A stretch of DNA of 64,000 nt from Ostrinia nubilalis (lineage: Eukaryota; Arthropoda; Insecta; Lepidoptera; Crambidae): contig NC_087117.1 in assembly GCF_963855985.1 (NCBI RefSeq), positions 2,925,001 through 2,989,000 on the forward strand, read 5' to 3'. A program made the translations under genes and the position numbers. Positions 48,801 to 60,800 of the stretch are shown in pieces. The notes beneath the pieces were generated by a model, which worked only from the letters and a program-made list of their open reading frames with translations, was not told the origin of the DNA and searched no databases. Position 1 is the first letter of the stretch. Every line of letters starts with the position of its first letter.

Positions 48801-51800
48801 TGTTTATTTTCAGGATCATTATGCATAGATCCTTAATTCGTCAACTGTCACAATTTTAAAAACGGCTTTTACAGCTTTTTAAACGTATTTATCAAACATT
48901 TCCAAGGATTAAACGACACAAGCGTCCTATTGAGCGTTTGAAAAATTTTGTGACATCCAGCGAGAAAAAAACGTATTAACCATAATATGGTCATACAATA
49001 TTTTATTACTGCTAGTGGAATTAATGCCTAGGATTATCTCAATCCTACGATGTATCACATGACGAGGTTTCTCTTCCATTTTTCTGACAACATCAATGTT
49101 TTCCGCCACTATTAGTCATTTTGGACGACTTTCGCAAAGTTCACTGGTGAGCCAATGACATACAATATTATACTTCTTAAACTAGCGTTTTATAATGGTA
49201 AAGGATAGATCTTTATCACCAAAAGTGAAATTTAGCTGACCGCTTCAGTTTTGTATTGATTAACCACGTCGAAAGTCATAATAAAAAGTCGCGCGAAAAT
49301 TTCCGCAAGTCAATTCCATGTTTTTGTAGTCAAGATAATTTTCAATTCAATGTTATTAATACAAAACGTGCTCAAATGATAAAAAGTTTTGAATAAGGTT
49401 GTAGTCAAAAATGTCAAACTTTTCATTGAAAGTATCAGATGTCGTCTAACAACACGTTATGTTGTCGAGGCTCACAACTTAAATAGTGCCCTAGTACAAG
49501 GGCGTGGTCTAAAGTGAGGCAAAACTCTCTAAGACCTATCCTTTGAGCGTTTTTTGAAGATATTTGAGAATACCCCGTTTTTAGGGTTCCGTAGCCAAAT
49601 GGCAAAAAACGGAACCCTTATAGATTCGTCATGTCTGTCTGTCTGTCTGTCTGTCCGTCCGTCTGTCCGTCCGTATGTCACAGCCATTTTTTTCCAAAAC
49701 TATAAGAGCTTATACTGTTGAAACTTGGTAGGTAGATGTATTCGGTGAACCGCATTAAGATTATGATGAAAAAAAAAAAAAAATAAATATTGGGGGCTCC
49801 CCATACTTAGAACTGAAACTCAAAAAATTTTTTTTCATCAAACACATACGTGTGTGGTATCTATGGATAGGTCTTCAAAAATGATATCGAGGTTTCTAAA
49901 ATACTTTTTTTCTAAACCGAATAGTTTGCGTGACAGACGCTTTCAAAGTGGAAAAAAGTTGGTCCCCCCCCTCTAACTTCTAAAGTAAGAAAATGAAAAA
50001 TCTAAAAAAAACATATGATGTACATTACTATAAAAACTACCAACGAAAATTGTTTTGAACGAGATCTAGTAAGTAGTTTTTTTTTAATACCTCGTAAATC
50101 GTTAACCGCTTATTACCGCGTAATCTTTCATACTAATAACTTAAATAAAAAATAATAATTTTAATTTCATAAATCAATGGTACGGAACCCTCGGTGCACT
50201 TGGCTGGTTTTTTATACTTTTAGAATAAGACGCAAAATCAATTGAGAAAATGTTGCCATTTAAAAACAGTCCATAAAAGTGAATTTCGACTGTGACGCCA
50301 CGCTATAGTATCATTCAACCCCCCAATAGGCTAGTTTCCTAAAAAATTTTTTTTAGTCCGTCATGTTTAATATCAAAAAATATTGGACACATATATTTTT
50401 TTTTGTCAATCTAACAAATAATTACATAGTTATGGTGCGTTGAAGTTCCGCACGACGTCACAACGTGCGGCACTTTTATGCACGCATTGACGTCACGGGC
50501 CTCTTCTTATGAACTTTGGCGCGCTTTATCTCTTTAAATTTTCATTAGTTAGAAAAAGTGAAAAATACGTGTAGAGTATTTTTTGATAAGTTAACTGACG
50601 GACTAATTTAAACTCTTACTTTTTGACTCAGGAAACATCCCTATTTTGTTGCAGGGCCTATCAGACCCCACGAACTACCACGAGTTCTGCCGACTGCTAG
50701 CGCGATTGAAGACCAACTACCAACTGGGTGAGCTCGTCATGGTGGACAACTACCCGCGACTTATCGAGCTGATTGCCAAGTTCACTGTGCAGAGCTTACA
50801 GGTACGTTATTTTAATCTACCCACATCATCTCACCTGGTGGAAATATCCATAACGGAGAAACATCTCACATAAAGCAGAGTAAATACAAATGAGTAGGTC
50901 ATCTTCATAGAAACGCACCGAGCGCGGTTTGTATGTGAGCGCGCCAATACGTATGCGGCGCGCACGCACACACTGACAAAATTTAGCGTGGATTAGCGGG
51001 GTGATTAAGGCGCATACCTACTCTTTTGTATTTACTCTGCTTAAAGTGATGATCAATCAGGCGTGGAAGTGAGCTTCACCCGGAATCCTCAACCACAAAA
51101 TCAAAATAAAAAAAAAAACGTAAGTAGCCTCGTGGCTCGTACTTTTATACCGGACAGTAATATGAGCCAGTGCTGGGAAGAAGCAGCGCAAGAAACTCAG
51201 TCACTATTGTTTTTGATTTTACAAGAAAGAACTGGCTATCTCACAACAATGCTCTTAACATTGTTGTTATGGTGACAGACTTAGGTAAGATGGTAATATA
51301 AGATAGAATGTCTTTGAACCTTAAAAACTAGCGAATAAAGTTCAAAATGTGGTGGGAACTATATTCCCACTGCCTTAAATAGGCTGAACATATAGTTAGT
51401 TACATTAAACCGACATAAAATGAAATGATTTTGGTTTAATTACAGATCTACCGTAACAATCCGTGGGTCAAAGCTGCGCGAACTATTAAAATGCTAAGCA
51501 AATTGTGATTATTTACTTATCTCACTATTGTAATAAATGATTGGTGTCTATTCAACTTTTTAATTTCGATTAGCCTTTTTCCTTTACCCACGGATAGAAA
51601 CAAAAGAGTAGTTACATATACAGGATGTCCCAAAAGTAGTGTCAAGCCAAAGCCCAGAGGTAGAACATCACTAGGAACCCGAATCACCGCGACGATAGTT
51701 TTCCAGTTATGATTTTTTTTTACAACACATACCTGTGGGCTTCGGGTTGACACTACTTTTTGGGGCACCCTGTACAAAGGAAGTTGGTCTACAGAAATTA

Positions 51801-54800
51801 ATGACATAATTTTTATTGTATAACAATATAATGGTTTGGAAGCCACATAATACCTGATGGTCATAACAGAAGGATCACTCAGGGTCACATAATAAATAGA
51901 GACATTGTATACTAAGCAATATACGTAAATGCAATTCAGTTAGCTCATAAACCTTCCTACTACATGTTACAAAGGTGACCGATTTTCATGCGTTGCTTCT
52001 TAGTACTGGCCCATTTATTGTCCCAAAGCAGTGATAGGCTTAAAGTAATACTACGCTTTTTAAAAGCAGAAAATAAATGACTTAAGACTTTTATGCCTGC
52101 TAGCAAAAGCTTTTTCCTCTGATAAATTAGCTCATCCACCTACAGAGGAGTCTAAAATATCCTAATGATGATGGCCAATCCACAACCATTTTAATTTCCA
52201 GATGTGGCAATTCGCTCCAAATTCAGTCCACTATCTGCTATCGCTATGGCAACGGATGGTGGCTTCAGTGCCGTACGTGAAAGCTACAGAGCCACATCTA
52301 CTTGAAACTTACGCGCCGGGCGTCACGGCTGCATACATCGAGTCGCGGCTCAACTCCGTGCCTTGTGTTGTAAGGTGAGTGGTTATTTTTAACGCGATCA
52401 CCCAACGGTGTCTCACTTGAAATCATTGGGAAAGTTTATGTAAAAGAGATCAAAGTGGAAGGTCTATGGTCAGCAGTGGACATCATGTGGCCTAAATTAT
52501 GATAAAAAGAGACCGAGACCAGAAGTAGGGTCAGGGGATTTTGTATGGGGGTTGTATGAGATCGTCGATTTACGCGCTAAGTGGACACAAACCCTAAAAC
52601 GGATTCCTTTAGAGGGATGGACTAGAGGGATTTCAGGACTACAATATTCTTTTATACAACTTGTGTGACCAAAAAGTCACGTCATTGCGTTACAAAAAGT
52701 GATATATCAAACTTATGACAGCTCATAAATATGTATAAATATGTCATAAATTATGTCAATTGACTGATGTGTCAAGTGTTATCCCCGTAGAGCAGCGGTT
52801 CCCAAACTTATTTAGTCTACTGCCCACTTTGAGAATAAATTACTTTTTAGCGTCCCCCATTTTTGTAGTCAAGAGTCGAGCTCAGTCGATGTCTAAGAGT
52901 CCTCCTAGTAGATGACGCCTCCCAAGCCTCTACACAACGTCCCGATTTTTTTTATGGGTCTCTTACCGCCCCCCTTTAAGCCTGCAGCGCCCACAAGGGG
53001 GCGTTATCGCCCACTTTGGGAAAGACTGCCGTAGAGCATTCAATATTTTTTTCTTAAAATCAAAAAGAGCGGACATTTTTTTCTTCTATTTCTACACATA
53101 TGTCTAAGACTGTAGTTATGTATATGTCAACGTGAAATTGTGAACTCTGTCAGTTTATAATATAACGCGTTAGATTGTAAACTAATAGTGGGTTAGGTTA
53201 GGTTAGATTGTAATTTAACTACGTCAGATTATAATCTGACGGAATTCACAATTTTACGGTGACATATACATTCTTCTACAATATGTTTTAAACTTTCATG
53301 GTCACATCAGTTACTCCGCGACCATGGCGCTTGTAACGGTGCCGAAATATCGCAAACTCAAAATTGAGGTACATGGTAGCAATCCTGTAAATAATAATTA
53401 TTATCAACTACAATATTGCTGAATCTTTTCAGGGACGGCCTGGAAGACCCGCTAGACGAGGCGGGCACAGTGCAGCAACAATTGGAGCAGCTGTCAGTGG
53501 TGGCTCGCTGCGAGTACGCCAAGAGCTGCCGTCTGCTCGTCGCGCACTTCGACCGCGCGGCCGCCGCCTACAGCGTGCAGCAGAACCCGCAGGAGATACT
53601 CGTCTTGCAGGGTAAGTTTATATTTTGGTGTTAATAGTCCAACAAGGTTCTGGAGTGGAAAGGGAAAGCGCACAAGGTGGACCGACGACCGCATAAAGAT
53701 AGCAGGAAGGCGCTGGATGCAGGCCGTAGAAGATACTGGTCTTGCAGGGTCAGTAAGAACGTAGTCCAGCAAAAACTGGAACCATTAGCGTGTCTAGGGT
53801 CATTTTCAGGAGACGGTTGGCCCCTGACATGTCATTTTAGGGGGGACTGACATGTCATGTTAGGGGGGGGGCTGACGTCATGTTAGTGGGGGGACTGACG
53901 TGTCTTGTTAGGGGGGACTGACGTCATGTTAGGGGGGGGGGGGGGGCTGACTTAATGACGGCTTGGAAGACCCGCTAGACGAGGCGGGCACAGTGCAGCA
54001 ACAATTGGAGCAGCTGTCAGTGGTGGCTCGCTGCGAGTACGCCAAGAGCTGCCGTCTGCTCGTCGCGCACTTCGACCGCGCGGCCGCCGCCTACAGCGTG
54101 CAGCAGAACCCGCAGGAGATACTCGTCTTGCAGGGTAGGCTTATAATAGTCCAACTTAGAGGCCGCAAGGTGGACCGACGACCTCGTAAAGGTAGCAGAA
54201 AGGCGCTGGATGCAGGCCGCTACAACCCGCAGGAGATACTGGTCTTCCAGGGGAGGCTTATATTCAGGCGTTTATCCAACATAGAGACAGCAAGGTTCTG
54301 GAGTGGAGCGCGTGGAAAGCTCAAAAGGTGGACCGACGACCGCATTAAGGTAGCGGGAAGGAGCTGGATGCAGGCCGCTACAACCCGCAGGAGATACTCG
54401 CCTTACAGGGTAGGCTAATATTCAGGCGTTAATAGTCCAATATAGGGGCAACCCACCACCACCCATGGCCATACACCATACTAACCTCGTGGTTATACTG
54501 GCCGAATCGCGGGAGGTGTGCCAATATAGGGGCCGCAAGGTTCTAGAGCGAAGCGCGTGGAAAGCGCACACAAGGTGGACCGACGACCTCATAAAGGTGG
54601 CAGGAAGGCGCTGGATGCAGGCCGCTACAACCCGCAGGAGATACTGGTCTTGCAGGGTAAGGAACGTAGCAGGAGCAGAGCAGAACAACTGGAACCATTG
54701 GCGTGTCTAGGGTCATTTTCAGGAGGGGCCTGGCCCCTGACATGTCATGTTAGGTGGGTGGGGGGGGGGGGGGCTGACGTGTCTTGTTAGGGGGGGCTGA

Positions 54801-57800
54801 CGTGTCTTGTTAGGGGGGGCTGACGTCATGTTAGTGGGGGGGCTGACGTGTCTTGTTAGGGGGGGCTGACGTCATGTTAGTGGGGGGGCTGACGTGTCTT
54901 GTTAGGGGGGGCTGACGTGTCTTGTTAGGGGGGGCTGACGTCATGTTAGTGGGGGGGCTGACGTGTCTTGTTAGGGGGGGCTGACGTCATGTTAGTGGGG
55001 GGGCTGACGTGTCTTGTTAGGGGGGGCTGACGTCATGTTAGTGGGGGGGCTGACGTGTCTTGTTAGGGGGGGCTGACGTGTCTTGTTAGGGGGGGCTGAC
55101 GTCATGTTAGTGGGGGGGCTGACGTGTCTTGTTAGGGGGGGCTGACGTCATGTTAGTAAGGTGGACCGACGACCGCATAAACGTAGCACGAAGGCGCTGG
55201 ATGCAGGCCGTAGGAGATACTGGTCTTGCAGGGTAGGCTTATATTCAGGCGTGTATCCAACATAGAGGCAGCAAGGTTCTGAAGTAGAGCGCGTGGAAAG
55301 CGCAAAAAGTGGACCGACGACCTCATAAAGGCGCTAGATTCAGGTCGCTACAACACGCAGGTGATACTGGTCTTGCAGGGAAAGGAACATAGCAAGAACA
55401 GTCCAGAACAACTGGAACCATGGCTTATCTAGAGTCATTAGTCTCTGACTTTCCATCTGTCGTTCCCGCCGCTGCAACTCCTGTGTAGCCAGGATCTACA
55501 GCTTGACCGCCAATAAAAGAGGCCATGTACCGAAAAGCGCAGCGTAGGACGTCCACCCACCAGCTGGACCGACGACCTCATAAGGGTAGCAGGAAGGCGC
55601 TGGATGCAGGCCGCTATCAACCGATCACTATGGAAATAGAGGGCCTACGTTCAGCAGTGGATTTCCTATGGCTGAAATGATAATGATGATGAATAGTCCA
55701 ACGGTGTCGGTTTCAGATCAGAAACACGCTGTTTCGTACCCCGCTGCCACTAGATTATTGTGGTGAACCTTGTTGACAAATCATCATCATCATCTCAGCC
55801 ATAGGACGTCCACTGCTGAACATAGGCCTCCCCCAATGCTTTCCATGTTACCAGGTTGGTAGCGGCCTGCGTCCAGCGCTTTCCTGCTATGATATGATGT
55901 CGTCGGTCCACCTTGTGGGTGGACATCCCATGCTGCGTTTTCCGTTGATGACAAATAATGACAGACAATTTGTTTTTGTTTACAGGTCAATTAACGTGGC
56001 TAGTCTACATAATCGGCGCAGCTATAGGCGGGCGGGCGTCGGTCAACACGTGCGACGAGAACGACGCGATGGACGGAGAGTTGGTCTGCCGCGTGCTGCA
56101 GCTCATGGACCTGACGGACTCGCGGCTGGCGTCCGTAAGTTTCGTGCGGTCTCTGAGGCTTTTCAAGTCTCGCGCGGTCTCTAAGGCTTCTGAAGTCTCG
56201 CGCGGTCTCTGAGGTTCCTCAAGTCTCGCGCGGTCTCTAAGGCTCCTCAAGTGTCCGTAAGTCTCGCGCGGTCTCTAAGGCTCCTCAAGTCTCCGTAAGT
56301 CTCGCGCGGTCTCTAAGGCTCCTCATGTCTCGCGCGGTATCTAAGGCTTCTCAAGTCTCGCGTGCGATCTCTAAGAAGTCTCTGGGAGTCTCGCGGGAGA
56401 CGAGGCGGGCGGGCGTCGGTCAACACGTGCGACGAGAACGACGCGATGGACGGAGAGTTGGTCTGCCGCGTGTTGCAGCTCATGGACCTGACGGACTCGC
56501 GGCTGGCGTCCGTAAGTTTCGCGTGGTCTCTAAGGCTCCACAAGTATCGCGCGGTCTCTAAGGCGTCCGTAAGTCTTGAGCGGTCTCTAAGGCTACTCAA
56601 GCCTCGCGTGGTCTCTAAGGCTCCGCAAGTCTCGCGTGGTCTCTAAGGCTCCGCAAGTCTCGCGCGGTCTCTAAGGCTTTTCGATCATCGCGCGGTCTCT
56701 AAAGCTTCTCAAGCCTTGCGCGGTCTCTAAGGCTCCTCAAGTCTCCTTAAGTCTCGCGCGGTCTCTAAGGCTTCTCGAGCCTCGCGCGGTATCTAAAGCT
56801 TCTCAAGTCTCGCGTGCGGTCTCTAAGAAGTCTCTGGGAGTCTCGCGGGAGACGAGGCGGGCGGGCGTAGGTCAACACGTGCGACGAGAACGACGCGATG
56901 GACGGAGAGTTGGTCTGCCGCGTGCTGCAGCTCATGGACCTGACGGACTCGCGGCTGGCGTCCGTAAGTTTCGCGCGGTCTCTAAGGCGTCTTAATGTCT
57001 TGCGCGGTCTCTAAGGCTCCTCAAGTCTCGCGCGGTCTCTGAGGTTCCTCAAGTCTCGCGTAGTCTCTAAGGCTTCTCAAGTCTCGCGCGGTCTCTAAGG
57101 CTTCTCAAGTCTCGCGCGGTCTCTAAGGCTTCTCAAGTCTTCTCAGCTCGTCTGCTTGATCAACAGCAATGGACGGTCCACATAGCTCATACAACTGATG
57201 GCCATTTGGGGCAGATAAGTTTCAGTGGCGGTCACGGACGGAAGACGTATCCTACTCGGCGGACTGACGACTTGGTGAAAGTCGCAGGAAGCACATGGAT
57301 GTAGGTAGCGCAGGACTGTTCGTTGTGGATATCCTTGGGGGAGACCTTTGTCCTTGACATGTTTCAAGGCCAATAGAGTATTTGACACCACTAATCAATT
57401 GACATAATTTTAAAATCTGACTAAACAAGTGCTCCTTAAAGGCTACGTACCTTTTTTACGGTATTTTCACGTTCATAATTTTGCCACGTGCCACCAGTGA
57501 TTAAAATTGAATAAAATATTTGATTTGATTTGAAAATATTCTTACAGGGCGGCTGCGAGAAACTAGAACTGGCCATGATGTCATTCTTCGAGCACTTTCG
57601 AAAGATCTACGTGGGGGAACAAGTACAGAAGAACAGCAAAGTGTACCGCTGCCTCAGCGAGGTGTTGGGACTCAACGACGAGAGCCAGCTGCTCAGCGTT
57701 ATCATGAGGAAGATGTGAGTCATTTGTGGTAAAAGTTACTTCATGATCCGGTGTTAAGGTGCAATTTAGATTGACAGCGTCTCATGGAGATACATACTTA

Positions 57801-60800
57801 TTTCAAACGACAAATGCCATATCGAGGAAAAAATATAAAATGCCTTGATAAAATTTTATCCCAGGCCTTTATAGCGCTTTCAATCTTTCATACAGAACTC
57901 TTAGTGCTATATTAATGTTGTATGCTATTAAGAAATGTTTGTTGCAGTATAACAAACCTAAAGTACTGGGGCGGCAGCGAGCAGATCATAGCGAAGACCC
58001 TGGGCTTGCTGAGCGATCTGAGCGGCGGCTACTCCTGCGTCAGGAAGCTGGTCAAGCTGGATGAGACGCAGCTCATGCTGACTCATCACACAGTGAGTTA
58101 CATTTGTATTCTATATTGCTCAATACAGGAGTTTTCCCACCTCTTTTTATTTTTTATCCACAACGAAGAAGGTCTTGGCCTGTATCTCACCTAATGGTAA
58201 GTGATGATCAGGCCGAAGGTGGAAGCGAGCTTCACCCGGAACCTCAACCACGTAACTGCCGGAACACAACAATGTTGTTAACATTGTTGTTATGGCGACA
58301 GGCTTAAGTAAGATGGTGGTAGCTAGCCAGGCGGACTTAGAACAAGCTCTACCACCAACCAAACCGAGCAGAAAAATCTGCCCACACTGGGAATCGAACC
58401 CGGGACCTCGCGTCTGAAGCAGGTGGTCTCACCACTAGACCACAGAGGCGGTTATCATTCCCCTAAAGTACAGGGGGGGGGGGGGGGGACAGATCATAGC
58501 GAAGACCCTGGGCCTGCTGAGCGACCTGAGCGGCGGCTACTCCTGCGTCAGGAAGCTGGTGAAGCTGGACGAGACGCAGCTCATGCTGACTCATCACACG
58601 GTAAGAAGAAACGGGACTATTCCCGCCTCTCGTTCCCACCACTGCAACTCCTGTGTAGCCAGGATCTACAGCTTGACCGCCATAAAAACCCAACCAATGA
58701 AGGTCAAGTTTGTCCCGGGGGAAAGTTAAACTGTCATTGGACCCGCAACAAATTTCACACTGTAAGTTGTATTTTTTAGTACCAAATAGAACTGCTAAAA
58801 TCAAGTGACAGTGGGCGAGCCATCAGATCCTGATTTTCGCTGGAGCACATAAGTTCTAGAGTGGTGACCACGGGTCGGAAGACGTAGTGTGGGCAGGCCG
58901 GTCGTTGTGAAAATCTTGGGGAAGGCTTTGATCCAGCAGTGGACTTAATTTGGCTGAAACAAACGAACGCGGCTCGGTCCTTTATACACCCTCCCGTCCC
59001 GATTTCAATTTTCAAACGAAGGGGTGAGTGGACAAAGGTCTTAACTAACAAAATGAGTCATGAGTGTTTGAAAATGTTAATCTGCTCATACCACATTTGA
59101 ATCCTGAAATGTATGAATGCTTTGTTAAGGTTTGACACGTAACAAAATTGCGTGTTTTGAGCTTATTAGTCGATTTTATCATCACTTAAAACCTATGTTC
59201 ATGCAAAAAAGTCGATTCTTCAGTTTTGTCAGATAACACCTTTGTCCACTCACCCCTTCAGATATTCTATTCTATTCGCAGGCGGAGCACTTCCCATTCC
59301 TCGGCATCGCGGGCGTGGGTACCGCCGAGATGCGATGCCGGACCATGCTCTACACAGCGCTCGGCCGCCTGCTCATGGTGGAGCTGGGAGAGGACGAGGA
59401 CACCTTCCACACCTTCATGATGCCCATCACCGGTGAGTACCGCGCACGCTCGGCCACCCGGGCGAGCTACCGCGCCTTGCTGCACACAGCGCTCGGCCGC
59501 CTGCTCATGGTGGAGCTGGGAGAGGACGAGGACACCTTCCACACCTTCATGATGCCCATCACCGGTGAGCTACCTAAACTCGTAGAAAGGAACCACTTTG
59601 CTACCAACAGCAGAACAAAAACCAGTGAGCCACCAACAGTAGCAGAACCAGTGAGCTACATATCGTTAGAACAGGTACTAGTGGGTTACACTGAGTTACA
59701 GAACAGGAACCTGTGCTTACAACTGACGTCACTTCATAGTGGCGCATCATGCTGAATCGTAGAAATAGGTAATCCACATACTTTATGTATGATACTAATC
59801 GCATGTGAGGGTCAAACATAACCTAAGTGGTGAGCTATCGAGCCTCGCACGGCACCTGTCGCCTGCTCATGGTAGTTTGGAGAGAACGAGGACATGTTCC
59901 ACGCCTTCATGATGCCCATCACCGGTGAGTACCGCGCCTCGCTCGGCCACCCGGGCGAGCTACCGCGCCTCGCTCGGCCACCCGGGCGAGCTACCGCGCC
60001 TCGCTCGGCCACCCGGGCGAGCTACCGCGCCTCGCTCGGCCACCCGGGCGAGCTACCGCGCCTCGCTCGGCCACCCGGGCGAGCTACCGCGCCTCGCTCG
60101 GCCACCCGGGCGAGCTACCGCGCCTCGCTCGGCCACCCGGGCGAGCTACCGCGCCTCGCTCGGCCACCCGGGCGAGCTACCGCGCCTCGCTCGGCCACCC
60201 GGGCGAGCTACCGCGCCTTGCTGCACACAGCGCTCAGCCGCCTGCTCATGGTGGAGCTGGGCGAAGACGAGGACACCTTCCACACCTTCATGATGCCCAT
60301 AACCGGTGAGCTACCTAAACTCGTAGAAAGGAACCACTTTGCTACCAACAGCAGAACAAAAACCAGTGAGCCACCAACAGTAGCAGAACCAGTGAGATCG
60401 TAAGAACAGGCACTAGTGGGCTACACTCACTTACAGAACAGGAACCTGTGCTTACAACTGACGTCACCTCATGGTGGCGGAATCCACATACTTTATGTAT
60501 GATACTAATCGCATGTGAGGGTCAAACATAACCCTAGATAAGATACGCCTATAGGTGAGCTATCGAGCCTCGCACGGCACCTGCCGCCTGCTCATGGTAA
60601 TTTGGAGAGCACGAGGACACGTTCCACACTTTCATGATGGCCATCACCGGTGAGTACCGCGCCTCGCTCGGCCACCCGGGCGAGCTACCGCGCCTCGCTC
60701 GGCCACCCGGGCGAGCTACCGCGCCTCGCTCGGCCACCCGGGCGAGCTACCGAAGTCAGAAAATTGATAATTATTTTAATTTTCATACAAATCGGATTTT

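Larger units (their letters stand above)
56135..57140 (+). repeat. 28-bp minisatellite of XPO7 intron 12, with scattered donor motifs
   Basis: Around 30 units of TCTCGCGCGGTCTCTAAGGC plus TCCTCAAG. Several units carry the exon-end/donor string GTCCGTAAGT or TCCGTAAGT (near 56250, 56291, 56567). Two 109-bp exon 12 copies are embedded. Confidence 0.9.

Noticed and set aside
58380..58455. Possible minus-strand tRNA gene
   Set aside because: Same reason: a tRNA-like SINE head followed by a SINE body.
59894..60403. 169-codon open frame and its overlapping 122-codon frame
   Set aside because: They are made by the 31-bp GC-rich minisatellite, which is open in several frames; only the embedded 81-bp exon 15 copy has coding ancestry.
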